A DNA stretch of 64,000 nucleotides from Phenylobacterium sp. RIFCSPHIGHO2_01_FULL_69_31 (GTDB taxonomy: Bacteria; Pseudomonadota; Alphaproteobacteria; Caulobacterales; Caulobacteraceae), in the NCBI RefSeq assembly GCF_001824475.1, contig NZ_MHXN01000006.1, positions 62,001 through 126,000 on the forward strand. The letters are read 5' to 3'. The notes under the pieces are model-generated. The model worked only from the letters and a program-made list of their open reading frames with translations. It had not been told where the DNA came from and made no database searches. The first letter of the stretch is position 1. Each line of letters opens with the position of its first letter. Of the stretch, positions 18,658 to 29,287 are shown piece by piece. The translations under genes and the position numbers were made by a program.

Positions 18658-19722
18658 ATGGCGAGCTACCGGCAGCGGCTGGAACGGGACCTGGACGACT
18701 GGATCGGCCGCGGCCTGGTGCCGGCCGAGAGCCGCGTCGCGATCCTGGAGAGCATCGGCGAGGGTCGCCGCCCGGACGCGGCCACGGCGCTGGCGATCAT
18801 CGGCGGTCTGCTGGCTGGCGTCGCGGTCATCGCTTTCGTGGCCGCCAACTGGGGCGAGATCCCCCGCATCGCGCGGTTTGTGCTGGTGCTCGGCGCGTTC
18901 CTGGGCGCGGCGGGCGGCGCGGCCTGGGCCAGCGCGCGGGGCCGGACGGTGACGGGCCACGTGCTGCTGAGCGTGGCCGCGCTGGTGTTCGCTGCGGCCA
19001 TCGGGCTGACGGGCCAGATCTTCGACATCGCTGGTGAGCCGCAGGCGGCGCTGCGGGCGGCGGGCCTGGCCGCGGCGCTGCTGGCGCTGGCCGGGCGCTC
19101 GCCCTGGCCGGCGGCGGTGGGCCTGGTGCTGCTGGCCCTGGGCGACTTCCAGGACGGGCCGCGCCTCGGGGCGGATGAGCCGCGGCTGCCGGGCTGGCTG
19201 GCGGTGGCGGCGCCGCTGGGCATGGGCCTGGCCCTGGCCTGGCGGTCGCAGGCCCTGGCGCATGTGGCGGGGATCGCGGCGATCCTTGCCGTGCCGACCT
19301 TTGGCGAACTGTTCCGGAACGAGGCTGGGCAGCTGTTCCTGGGCGCTTCGGTGGTGCTCGGGGCCGCGGCGGCCGCGGCGCGTTTCCTGCGCGACCGGTT
19401 CGAGGCGCCCGCGGGGGTGCTGTACGGATGGCTGGCGTGGGGCGCGCTGTTCTGGTTCGGGGGCTCCGGCTTCGACGGCGACCTGAAGGGCGTGGGCCAT
19501 TCCATCACGTGGCTGGCCATGTCGGCGGGCGTGGTGGCGCTGGGCCGGCAAGACCGCCACGCCCTGGTCACCGCCGCCGGCGTCGTGGGGCTGCTGGCAG
19601 CCGGGGCCAGCCTGCTGTTCAACCTGGGCGTCGGTCTGATGACCTCCGCGGCGGTGTTCGGCGCGGCGGCGCTAGTGGCGCTGGGCGTCGCCTGGGCCAT
19701 GCGCGGGAGGACGCGGGCATGA
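18658..19722 (+). CDS. DUF2157 multi-pass membrane protein
   Basis: 354 aa from ATG 18658, with GGAGG 5 bp upstream. A soluble N-terminal helix-turn region (residues 1-45, SYRQRLERDLDDWIGRGLV) precedes about ten hydrophobic segments. The pattern fits DUF2157, a family usually encoded together with GDYXXLXY proteins, as here. Its stop overlaps the next start by ATGA, so the two are co-translated. Molecular role is unknown. Confidence 0.85.
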   Translation: MASYRQRLERDLDDWIGRGLVPAESRVAILESIGEGRRPDAATALAIIGGLLAGVAVIAFVAANWGEIPRIARFVLVLGAFLGAAGGAAWASARGRTVTGHVLLSVAALVFAAAIGLTGQIFDIAGEPQAALRAAGLAAALLALAGRSPWPAAVGLVLLALGDFQDGPRLGADEPRLPGWLAVAAPLGMGLALAWRSQALAHVAGIAAILAVPTFGELFRNEAGQLFLGASVVLGAAAAAARFLRDRFEAPAGVLYGWLAWGALFWFGGSGFDGDLKGVGHSITWLAMSAGVVALGRQDRHALVTAAGVVGLLAAGASLLFNLGVGLMTSAAVFGAAALVALGVAWAMRGRTRA

Positions 19723-20297
19723 GGGTTCCCGGCGTTCCGGTGCGGATCCTGGCCGCCGCGAGCGTGCTGGCGCTGGGCCTCGTGGGGCTGGTGGTGCGCG
19801 AGGGGATGGCCCGCGCGAATGGCCAGGAGGTGGTGCTGCCGATCACGGGCTACGATCCGCGCGAGCTGCTGACCGGGCACTATGTGCAGTTCCAGATCCG
19901 CTCGGAATATCCGGGGGGCGCGCCTTGTCCGCCCGGGCATGATGCGGCGACCCCTGGCGATGGCTGGGTAGCGCTGACCCGGCGCGGCGATCATCACGAG
20001 GCGACCGGCGCGGCGGCGAGCCAGGCGGCGGCGCTGAAGCTGGGCGAGGTGGCGGTGCGCGGCGGCATGGAGTGTCACGCCCGCCCCGCGCCCGAGGCGA
20101 CCTGGGTGATGCTGCACCTGGGCGTCGACCGGCTGCACGCGGACCAGACGCAGGCCGAAGCGATTCAGGAGCTGCTGCGGGCGCCGGCCGGCGGCGCGGG
20201 GCGCGGCTATGCGATCATCTCGGTCGGGGCCGACGGGCGGGCCCGCCTAAAGGGCCTGGCCGCCGGCGGGCGGCGCGTGGACCTACTCTGGTTCTGA
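19719..20297 (+). CDS. GDYXXLXY-family protein
   Basis: 192 aa. It has an N-terminal membrane anchor (about residues 9-27), then the family region with DPRELLTGHYVQFQ, a variant of the GDYxxLxY signature (Gly-His-Tyr replaces Gly-Asp-Tyr). The remainder looks like a beta-rich periplasmic domain. It is coupled to the DUF2157 gene by an ATGA overlap. Its 3' end overlaps the convergent gene at 20283 by 15 bp. Confidence 0.82.
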   Translation: MRVPGVPVRILAAASVLALGLVGLVVREGMARANGQEVVLPITGYDPRELLTGHYVQFQIRSEYPGGAPCPPGHDAATPGDGWVALTRRGDHHEATGAAASQAAALKLGEVAVRGGMECHARPAPEATWVMLHLGVDRLHADQTQAEAIQELLRAPAGGAGRGYAIISVGADGRARLKGLAAGGRRVDLLWF

Positions 20298-21317
20298 GCT
20301 CGACTCGGAGAGGTCGACGGCGTCCGGGCGCCGCCCCTCGCTCTCGGCCTTGCGGGCGCCGGCCAGGATGCCGGGCAGCGAGTAGTTCCCCTCATGGCAG
20401 GCGTATTCGTAGACCGGACCCGGCGCGGCGTTGAGCGCCATCTCGGCCTTCCAGACCTTCGAATAGACCTTGGGGTCGTCGACCTCGAACGCATAGAGGA
20501 TCTGGTCCTGCGCGACCCGGGTGAAGCGTTCGACCACGCGGGCTTCGGGCGAGAGGTAAAGGCTGGAGCCGAAGTAGGGCCGCAGGCTCTCGCCCGGATG
20601 GAACCCGATGGTTTCCACGACCAGCGTGTCGCCCTCCCACCAGCCGACGGAATCGCCCATCCAGGTGCGGATGTGGCCCGGCGGGCGGCGCCTGTCGGCC
20701 AGGCGGACGATGCGGGCGTCGTGGTTCATCTCCACCACGATGACCACGTGATCGCGGGCCTGCTGCACCTGGTAGTGGTTGTTGTAGAGCACGTTCAGCA
20801 TCGGCGGGCCGGCGGTGGAGCCGAAGCCCAGGATGCAGCGCTCGCCCAGGGGCCGCGCCTCGGGGCCGTCGAAGGTGTTGCGGGCCGCGTTGAGGGTGTC
20901 CTGGTACAGCTTCCAGCCCTCGGGCCGGTACGGCAGCTTGCCGTCGGTGGGATCGACCAGCCAGGAGGTACGCACCTCGCCTCTGATGCGGCCCAGGCGG
21001 CTGCCGCCGTCGGTCCAGAAGGCGTTGTAGCCGCCCGGGTCCTGGCCCGCCTTGGGGGCCGGGGCGTTGGGATCGGTCGGCCGGCTCTGGGCCTCCATCA
21101 TCCGGGCGCGCATCTGCTCGACCTGCCGGGCCTGGGCCTCGGGGATCGTCAGCGACTTGAACTGGGCCGGGCGCTCGAGGCCGGTGAGCGAGGCGTTGGT
21201 CCAGACCCCTTCCAGGTCGGGCTGGCCGAATGCGTTGCGGGGCGCCTTGTAGGCGGGCTGCGCCTGGGCGCTGGCGGCGATGGCGGCAAGCGCCAGGGCG
21301 ACGAGGACGCGGCGCAC
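20283..21317 (-). CDS. exported protein of unknown function (paralogue of the 4702-5844 product)
   Basis: 344 aa from GTG 21317, chosen because it yields a clean signal peptide (VRRVLVALALAAIAASAQAQ) and sits 2 bp after the stop of the serine hydrolase, behind GGAAGG. The mature protein begins AYKAPRNAFGQPDLEGVWTN. It carries the same motif series as the gene at 4702: LGERCI, TAGPPM, EMNHDARIVRL, MGDSVGWWEGDTLVVET, and YEYACHEGNYSLPGILAGAR. It forms an apparent operon with the hydrolase. No catalytic motif is recognisable. Conserved Cys in GERC and ACHEG could form a disulphide. Confidence 0.85.
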   Translation of the reverse strand: MRRVLVALALAAIAASAQAQPAYKAPRNAFGQPDLEGVWTNASLTGLERPAQFKSLTIPEAQARQVEQMRARMMEAQSRPTDPNAPAPKAGQDPGGYNAFWTDGGSRLGRIRGEVRTSWLVDPTDGKLPYRPEGWKLYQDTLNAARNTFDGPEARPLGERCILGFGSTAGPPMLNVLYNNHYQVQQARDHVVIVVEMNHDARIVRLADRRRPPGHIRTWMGDSVGWWEGDTLVVETIGFHPGESLRPYFGSSLYLSPEARVVERFTRVAQDQILYAFEVDDPKVYSKVWKAEMALNAAPGPVYEYACHEGNYSLPGILAGARKAESEGRRPDAVDLSESSSEPE

Positions 21318-21319
21318 GA

Positions 21320-22573
21320 TCAGGCCTTCCGGTCGGCGAGGGCGGCGTAGACCGCCTTGGGCGAGATCGTGCGGACATCCGGCGTGCCGGCGCCGGGGAT
21401 CGAGCCGCGGAGGTTCTGGATCATGCCGACGAAGACGATGTCGTGGGCCGGATCGATCCAGAACCAGGTGCCGAACGCCCCGCCCCACCAATAGGTGTCC
21501 TGGCCGTGCGGCAATCCGCTCTCGGCGGGCCGCTCGTTGACCGCGAAGTCCATGCCGAAGCCCAGGCCCTTCTGCACCGGACCGTAGAGGTCGACGCCGA
21601 CCCCGGGCTCGAGCACCGACTTGCGCATCAGCTTGACCGTGTCGGGCTTCAGGATGCGGGCGCCGTCCAGCTCCCCGCCCTGCAGCAGCGCCTGGCAGAA
21701 GCGGTAGTAGTCGGGCGCCGTGGACCAGAGGCCGCCGCCACCGGACAGGAAGCGCGGCGGGCTGGTGGCCATGCGGCTCTCGGTCGGCACGATCTTGCCG
21801 GCGGCGTCGTAGGTGTGGATGCGAACCGCGCGCGCCGTCTTGGCCGGGTCCACCCAGAACTGGGTGTCGGGCATCTTCAACGGCGTGAAGAGGTGATCCT
21901 GCAGGTAGCGGTCGAGCGACTTGCCCGACAGCTTCTGGACGACATAGCCCTGGAGGTCGACGCAGGGCCCATAGGCCCAGTCCGTGCCCGGCTGGCTCTC
22001 GAGGGGCAGGGCGGCGAGCTTGTCCACCATGCCCTGCAGGTCGGTCTCGCGGAGATTGACCTTGGCCGCCTCGTAGACGCCGCTGGTCCCGAAGCCGGCG
22101 GTGTGGCTCATGAGCTGGGCCATGGTCATGGGCCGGGTCTGGTCGACCAGGCCGGCGGCGGTCTTGACCTTCAGCCCCGCGAACTCGGGGATGTGCCGGG
22201 CGACCGGATCGTCCAGCTTCCACCTGCCCTGTTCCCAGAGCTGCATCATGGCGACGCCGACGATGGGCTTGGTCATCGAAGCGATGCGGAAGATCGAGTC
22301 CACGGCCATGGGCGCGGGCGCCGAGGCGTCCTGTTTGCCGTAGGCGTCGAGGTTCACGACCTTGCCCTTGCGGGCCAGCAGGGTGACGACGCCGGCCAGC
22401 TTCTGCTGGTCGACCAGGGCGTGCATCTGGGCGTTGAGGTCCGCGACACCCGCGGCGGTGAAGCCGGCCGAGGCGGGCGATTGCACGGAAATCTTCGCGA
22501 AGGCGGGCATTGCCGCCAGGCTCATCAGCCCCGCGCCGCCCAGCATCAGGCCGCGCCGATCCAGCGTCGTCAT
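21320..22573 (-). CDS. exported serine hydrolase of the beta-lactamase/class C family
   Basis: 417 aa from ATG 22573 after GGGAGGACG. A twin-arginine-like signal (DRRGLMLGGAGLMSLAAM) ends near AFA (residue 26). The SxxK motif is S99-M-T-K102. The second-motif Tyr is probably Tyr201 in DWAYGPCVDLQG, where the usual YxN is replaced by Y-G-P. A GGAFGT segment near the C-terminus may serve as the third motif. This fits esterase/D-aminopeptidase-like members (EstB type) more than true beta-lactamases. It is coupled to the unknown exported protein downstream. Confidence 0.9.
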   Translation of the reverse strand: MTTLDRRGLMLGGAGLMSLAAMPAFAKISVQSPASAGFTAAGVADLNAQMHALVDQQKLAGVVTLLARKGKVVNLDAYGKQDASAPAPMAVDSIFRIASMTKPIVGVAMMQLWEQGRWKLDDPVARHIPEFAGLKVKTAAGLVDQTRPMTMAQLMSHTAGFGTSGVYEAAKVNLRETDLQGMVDKLAALPLESQPGTDWAYGPCVDLQGYVVQKLSGKSLDRYLQDHLFTPLKMPDTQFWVDPAKTARAVRIHTYDAAGKIVPTESRMATSPPRFLSGGGGLWSTAPDYYRFCQALLQGGELDGARILKPDTVKLMRKSVLEPGVGVDLYGPVQKGLGFGMDFAVNERPAESGLPHGQDTYWWGGAFGTWFWIDPAHDIVFVGMIQNLRGSIPGAGTPDVRTISPKAVYAALADRKA

Positions 22574-22616
22574 GGTCGTCCTCCCAATCCCTTGTCCGTC
22601 TGCAGCGGACTCTTTC

Positions 22617-22632
22617 GGGGATGAGCATCCCC
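22617..22632. promoter_or_regulatory. 16-bp palindrome between serine hydrolase and dctA
   Basis: GGGGATG-AG-CATCCCC is a perfect 7-bp dyad with a 2-bp centre in the divergent intergenic region, 44 bp from the hydrolase start. The spacing suits a dimeric DNA-binding protein better than an RNA hairpin. Confidence 0.4.
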
Positions 22633-22735
22633 TGTTTTCGAAACCTGGGCGACTCGTTTTGCCGGGATGTTTCCGGATCGGTGGGCGCGGCTCCGGCCAT
22701 CCGCTAGGTTGCCGCGACGCAGGAGGGGGAGTCGC

Positions 22736-24061
22736 GTGGCGGGCATCAGGACGGTCGAGGCGCCGGTGAAGCGGCCGCTGTGGACGCAGCTTTACCTGCA
22801 GGTGCTCGTGGCCATCGCGCTGGGGGCGGTGATCGGCCACGTCTGGCCAGCCACAGGCGAGGCGCTCAAGCCGCTCGGGGACGCCTTCATCAAGCTGGTG
22901 AAGATGATCATCGCCCCGGTGATCTTCCTGACCGTGGTCACCGGGATCGCCGGCATGCGCGACATCGGCAAGGTGGGCGGCGTGGCCGCCAAGGCCTTCG
23001 CCTACTTCTTCACGGTGTCGAGCTTCGCCCTGGTGGTGGGGCTGATCGTTGCCAATGTGGTGCAGCCGGGCGCGGGGATGAACATCGATCCTGCCTCGCT
23101 CGACGCCGAAGCGGTCAAGGGCTACGCGGCCAAGTCGCACGACATGACCATCGTCGGCTTCCTGATGGACATAATCCCCACGACGGTCGTGACCGCCTTC
23201 ACCGAGGGCAACATCCTGCAGGTGTTGTTCTTCTCGATCCCGTTCGGCCTGGCGCTGGCGATGATCGGGGATCGCGGCGAGCCGGTGCTAAACGTTCTGA
23301 ACGCGACCGCCGAGGCATTCTTCAAGCTGGTGGCGATCTTCATGCGCGCCGCGCCCATCGGGGCGTTCGGCGCCTTCGCCTTCACGGTGGGCAAGTACGG
23401 GATCGAAAGCATCGCCAGCCTGGCGGCGCTAGTGGCCACCTTCTACGGAACCTCGCTCCTGTTCGTGCTGGTGGTGCTGGGGGCGATCGCGGCCCTGAAC
23501 GGCTTCTCGATCCTGAAGCTGATCCGCTACCTCAAGGAGGAGCTGCTGCTGGTGCTGGGGACCAGCTCCTCGGAGGCGGCGCTGCCGTCGCTGCTGGAGA
23601 AGATGGAGCGGGCGGGTGCGGCCAAGAGCGTCGTCGGGCTGGTCGTGCCCACCGGCTACAGCTTCAACCTGGACGGCACCAACATCTACATGACGCTGGC
23701 GGCGCTGTTCATCGCCCAGGCGGTGGGGATCGACCTGCCGCTCAGCGAACAGCTTCTGCTGCTGGGCGTGGCCATGCTGAGTTCGAAGGGGGCCGCCGGC
23801 GTGACGGGGGCGGGCTTCATCACCCTGGCGGCGACGCTGCAGGTCGTGCCCAGCGTGCCGGTGGCGGGCATGGCGCTGATCCTCGGCGTGGACCGGTTCA
23901 TGAGCGAGTGCCGGGCCCTGACCAACTTCATCGGCAACGCCGTGGCGACCCTGGTGGTCTCGCGCTGGGAAGGCCAGCTGGACCGGGCGAAGCTGGCGGA
24001 GGCCCTCAGCGGCCCGCCATTGCCGGTGGCGGCCCCGCCGGTCGAGTCAGACGCGGACTGA
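22736..24061 (+). CDS. dctA: C4-dicarboxylate:cation symporter (DAACS family)
   Basis: 441 aa from GTG 22736, directly after AGGAGGGGGAG. It has about eight transmembrane helices and two re-entrant loops. The family motifs are present: [18 protein letters not shown] (serine-rich hairpin loop), NLDGTNIYM and [13 protein letters not shown]. Members import succinate, fumarate, malate or aspartate with protons or sodium. No DctB/DctD pair is adjacent. The symbol is given on family resemblance; glutamate/aspartate transport is the alternative. Confidence 0.88.
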   Translation: MAGIRTVEAPVKRPLWTQLYLQVLVAIALGAVIGHVWPATGEALKPLGDAFIKLVKMIIAPVIFLTVVTGIAGMRDIGKVGGVAAKAFAYFFTVSSFALVVGLIVANVVQPGAGMNIDPASLDAEAVKGYAAKSHDMTIVGFLMDIIPTTVVTAFTEGNILQVLFFSIPFGLALAMIGDRGEPVLNVLNATAEAFFKLVAIFMRAAPIGAFGAFAFTVGKYGIESIASLAALVATFYGTSLLFVLVVLGAIAALNGFSILKLIRYLKEELLLVLGTSSSEAALPSLLEKMERAGAAKSVVGLVVPTGYSFNLDGTNIYMTLAALFIAQAVGIDLPLSEQLLLLGVAMLSSKGAAGVTGAGFITLAATLQVVPSVPVAGMALILGVDRFMSECRALTNFIGNAVATLVVSRWEGQLDRAKLAEALSGPPLPVAAPPVESDAD

Positions 24062-24079
24062 CCGGCGGGGCTGCGGCAC

Positions 24080-26413
<2,334 letters not shown>

Positions 26414-26435
26414 CGGGAGCCTCCTGCCAGGCTAC

Positions 26436-26480
26436 ATATACCCCAAGGGGGCATATTGCAATTACCTATGGGGGGTATAT
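26436..26480. promoter_or_regulatory. candidate copper-responsive operator between copA-type and csoR-type genes
   Basis: The imperfect palindrome ATATACCCCAAGGGG..ATAT (26436-26456) is followed by a second G-tract half-site, ATGGGGGGTATAT (26468-26480). Runs of C and G flanked by A/T fit the TAxCCCC/GGGGxTA style of known CsoR operators. The spacing places the sites over the divergent promoters. Confidence 0.65.
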
Positions 26481-26503
26481 CCTGTCGGCAGATGGAGCCC
26501 CTC

Positions 26504-26779
26504 ATGGAACGCCAAGACAAGCCGCGCCTGCTGAACCGCCTGAACCGCGTCGAAGGGCAGGTTCGCGGGATCGCGCGGATGATCGAGGAGGACCGCTACT
26601 GCATCGACGTGCTGACGCAGATCCAGGCGGTGCGGGCGGCCCTGACCAAGGTCGAGACCGAGATGCTGCGCGAGCATCTCAGCCACTGCATCGAAGGCGC
26701 CATCGTTTCGGGCGACAAGGATCAGCAGCGGCAGAAGGCGTCCGAGCTGATCCAGCTGCTGGAGCGGACGAGCCGGTAG
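26504..26779 (+). CDS. csoR: CsoR-type metal-sensing repressor
   Basis: 91 aa from ATG 26504 (GGAG 8 bp upstream); ATG 26492 in the same frame is the alternative. It is an all-helical CsoR/RcnR/FrmR protein: LLNRLNRVEGQVRGIARMI, then Cys33, His58 and Cys62. The C-x24-H-x3-C spacing equals the Cu(I) triad of CsoR (Cys36/His61/Cys65), whereas FrmR and RcnR have different ligands. It most likely represses itself and the divergent copper ATPase until Cu(I) binds. Confidence 0.9.
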   Translation: MERQDKPRLLNRLNRVEGQVRGIARMIEEDRYCIDVLTQIQAVRAALTKVETEMLREHLSHCIEGAIVSGDKDQQRQKASELIQLLERTSR

Positions 26780-26787
26780 GCACAAAA

Positions 26788-26821
26788 AAGGGCGCGGACA
26801 GCGGCTGCCGTCCACGCCCTT
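26788..26821 (-). terminator. intrinsic terminator of the DUF3618 operon
   Basis: AAGGGCG-c-GGAC-a-GC pairs with GC-c-GTCC-a-CGCCCTT around GGCT. On the minus strand the hairpin is followed by TTTTTTGTG. It lies 25 bp past the stop at 26846 and may also end the convergent csoR transcript. Confidence 0.75.
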
Positions 26822-26845
26822 CGAGGGTCCTGCGGGTCGCCCGAC

Positions 26846-27685
26846 CTAGTGGGCGGGGCCCTGCAGTTCGTCCTTCACGGTCCGGGCGCCGGCTTCGGCG
26901 AGGGCCGAGGCCTTCTCGCGCAGGCTCGCGCCTTCGCCCTCCGGCCCGGTCTGACGGTGCAGTTCTTCCTTCACCTGGCCGTAGGCGCGCTGCGCGACGT
27001 CCTTGACGTCGTCCAGGGAGGCCTTGGCGCGGTCGGCCACCTTGCTGCGGGCGGGGCCAAAGTAGCGCCGCTCGGCCGGGGTGGAGGGCAGGGCCGCGCC
27101 GATGGCGGCGCCCACGGCCAGGCCGATGGCGCCGATCACGAGCGGCTCAGTGTCGAGCGTATCGTCGAACCGCTGGCGCGCCGCCCGGCCGTATTCGCCA
27201 GCCTTGTCCTGGGCGAGGTGGGCGTATTCGCCGACCTTGCCGCGGACGCCCGACACGCTGTCCGCGGCGTGATGCTGGGCGTCGGACAGCCGGGACTTGG
27301 CCCGCTCGGCGCTGTCGGCCAGCTTCGCCTTGGCGGCTTCGGCCTTGGCCTTCACCTTTGCGCGCAGGCTCTCGCCCTCGTCGTAGCCTTCGTAGGTGGG
27401 GTAGTAGCCTGACCCCTCATAGCCGACGGAGGCCGATTGGCGCCGGGTCTGGCTGATCGCCAGCCAGGCCACGCCCAAGCCGATCAGGGCGATGGGGATC
27501 GGGTTTTCCCGAAGCTGATCCACCGCCGTCGTCAGCACCTTGTTGCTCGCGCCGCCCATCATCCTCGTCGCCTCGTCAAACATTTCCCGGGGTTGCATCT
27601 TGTCCTTGAGCGCCTCGACCGTCTGGTCGATCCGCCCGCGCGTTTCCTCGACTTCGAGCTCGAGCTCGGCTGCCGTCTTGGTCAT
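26846..27685 (-). CDS. DUF3618 membrane-associated protein
   Basis: 279 aa. The N-terminus ELELEVEETRGRIDQTVEALKDKM is the DUF3618 signature region. One hydrophobic segment lies at about residues 61-78 and a second at about 183-200 (VIGAIGLAVGAAIGAAL). Between them is an Ala/Lys-rich amphipathic helix with 11-mer-like periodicity, reminiscent of LEA-type stress proteins. The start overlaps the stop of the upstream holin-like gene (ATGA). It is the last gene of a three-gene operon probably linked to envelope stress. Confidence 0.85.
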   Translation of the reverse strand: MTKTAAELELEVEETRGRIDQTVEALKDKMQPREMFDEATRMMGGASNKVLTTAVDQLRENPIPIALIGLGVAWLAISQTRRQSASVGYEGSGYYPTYEGYDEGESLRAKVKAKAEAAKAKLADSAERAKSRLSDAQHHAADSVSGVRGKVGEYAHLAQDKAGEYGRAARQRFDDTLDTEPLVIGAIGLAVGAAIGAALPSTPAERRYFGPARSKVADRAKASLDDVKDVAQRAYGQVKEELHRQTGPEGEGASLREKASALAEAGARTVKDELQGPAH

Positions 27686-28083
27686 CGGGTGGTCCCCTTC
27701 ATGAGTTGCGCGTCCTTCTTGAGCTGCCGGGCGGTGCGATCAGGCTTCATTCCGCTGAGCGAGACGGCCTTCATCCCGGCCCGGACGAGCAGGGCGCCCA
27801 CGGCCGCCACGGCGAGGCCGACGATCAGCGCCGCCCAGATCGGATCCATGAACTTGGACAGGGCCAGCACCAGCGCCTGTAGAAGCACCAGCAGGGCGGC
27901 GATGAGCAGCAGCCCGCCGGCCGCGATGTCGGCGACCGCCTTGCCCGCCGCGTTGAGCTTCTCGGAGAGCTCGGCCCGGACCAGCTCCGATTCCTTGCGC
28001 ACCAGAGCCGCGAGGTCGACGCCAAGCTGGCCGATCAGGTCGGTAAGGCCGCGAGACTCCCGCGTTGGAGAGGTCCCGTCCAT
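27682..28083 (-). CDS. phage-holin-3_6-type (DUF1469) membrane protein
   Basis: 133 aa. An amphipathic N-terminal helix (GLTDLIGQLGVDLAALVRKE) precedes two transmembrane helices (about residues 50-75 and 82-105). The pattern ALVRKESELVRAEL matches the so-called actinobacterial holin-X / phage holin family, which is chromosomal and not evidence of a prophage. It lies 3 bp after the upstream gene and overlaps DUF3618 downstream, so the three are one transcript. Confidence 0.85.
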   Translation of the reverse strand: MDGTSPTRESRGLTDLIGQLGVDLAALVRKESELVRAELSEKLNAAGKAVADIAAGGLLLIAALLVLLQALVLALSKFMDPIWAALIVGLAVAAVGALLVRAGMKAVSLSGMKPDRTARQLKKDAQLMKGTTR

Positions 28084-28086
28084 GGT

Positions 28087-28776
28087 CTACCGGCCCCCGG
28101 TGTGCGGCGAGGTGATGGCGTCCTGCTCGCCGACGCCCGACATCCCGTCGTCCGGGCCGCCATCCAGGGAGCTGTCACCCGCCAGGCCGATGGACGATTC
28201 CGTCGTGGGCTCCGTGGCTTCCAGGCTTCCCATGTTCTGGGCGATGGAGCTGTCGATGCCGGCGTCCTGCGGTGCGGCCAGCGGGCCGGCGTAGGGGTCC
28301 GTCTCGGCGAGTTCGAGAGGTTCAGGCTGGAAGTCGGCTCCGGCCGCGTGCGGCTCGGACGCACGCGCGAACCGCCCGACGGCGAGGCCCACCAGGACGG
28401 CCCCACCGATGAAGGCCGCTGGGTTCTTTCGGCCGAAGTCGCGGACGGCGTTCAGTAGGTCGCCCGGCTCCTTGTCGGCAAGGCTGCGGGAGAGGCTTTC
28501 CAGCCCGTCAGCGGCCTGCTGGACCAGCCGGGAGGCGGGGCTGTGGTCGGCGCCCGCCAACTCGTCGCCAGCGCGACGAACGGCGTTGGCGAAGTCGCCG
28601 AGGGTCCGGGCGCCGGCCTGCGTGCCCTTCTGAGCCTCGGCCTTCACGCGCTCCTGGGCCACGCTGGCGAAGGACTGGGCTTCGGCCTTCAGCGCGTGGC
28701 CGGCCTGGCCGACGAGTTCCTTAGCCTGGTCCTTTCGGCGGGCCGTTCCGGTGGCGCCGGTGTCGAGGTCGGTCAT
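28087..28776 (-). CDS. helical membrane-anchored protein of the DUF3618 operon
   Basis: 229 aa, ATG 28776 after GGGGAGAAAC. The N-terminal 110 residues are a charged, Ala-rich helix (QAKELVGQAGHALKAEAQ). One hydrophobic segment follows at about 118-135 (AAFIGGAVLVGLAVGRFA), then an acidic low-complexity tail. Proteins of this pattern are common first genes of DUF3618/holin-like operons and are listed only as hypothetical. First gene of the operon, so the promoter should lie in 28777-28909, where I see no clear consensus. Confidence 0.8.
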   Translation of the reverse strand: MTDLDTGATGTARRKDQAKELVGQAGHALKAEAQSFASVAQERVKAEAQKGTQAGARTLGDFANAVRRAGDELAGADHSPASRLVQQAADGLESLSRSLADKEPGDLLNAVRDFGRKNPAAFIGGAVLVGLAVGRFARASEPHAAGADFQPEPLELAETDPYAGPLAAPQDAGIDSSIAQNMGSLEATEPTTESSIGLAGDSSLDGGPDDGMSGVGEQDAITSPHTGGR

Positions 28777-28909
28777 CTGTTTCTCCCCATGCAGGCACGG
28801 GGCGGCCCGTCCGGACCGCCGCTTCGGGGGCCTAAACGCAGGAGACGGCGTTCGGTGGCGTCGCGACGACGCGAAACTTCAGTTTTTCAAGGGAAAGTCG
28901 GCCGGCGGC

Positions 28910-29176
28910 CTAGCGACGGCCTCGCCGCCACATCACAGCCACCCCGATCGCCACGCCGACCATCAGGCCTGCCGCCCCCATGGCCAGGGCCTCGCGGTCC
29001 ATGGCGGCAGCGATGCGGAGGCGGGTGCGGCGAGACAGGGCGCGCAGGCTCAGGCCGTCGTCGTCGTAGCCTTCGTAGATGTCGTAGTGGCCTGCGAGCC
29101 GCTCGGGCTTCACCACGTCCGGCGTCGGCGCGTCGCGGCCAGCCATCTTGCGCATGGAATTGTCGAACACACCCAT
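28910..29176 (-). CDS. small single-helix membrane protein
   Basis: 88 aa from ATG 29176; GTG 29185 is an alternative. The N-terminal 60 residues are polar, containing YDIYEGYDDDG, which recalls the PTYEGYDEGESLRAK stretch of the nearby DUF3618 protein. A C-terminal transmembrane helix (AMGAAGLMVGVAIGVAVMW) ends in RRGRR. The shared acidic YEGYD segment suggests it belongs functionally with the downstream operon. Confidence 0.7.
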   Translation of the reverse strand: MGVFDNSMRKMAGRDAPTPDVVKPERLAGHYDIYEGYDDDGLSLRALSRRTRLRIAAAMDREALAMGAAGLMVGVAIGVAVMWRRGRR

Positions 29177-29287
29177 CCGTCGCACCCTAATCTCTCGCCG
29201 CGTCTTAGAGCGCCGCGCTTTGTCCTTGTCACCCGCCTATCGTGTCAAACCGAAGGCAAGCGCCGCAATCCATTCTATAGAGGATGT

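Noticed and set aside
27682..28083. Holin annotation as evidence of a prophage
   Set aside because: This holin-like family is commonly chromosomal with DUF3618; no phage genes are nearby.
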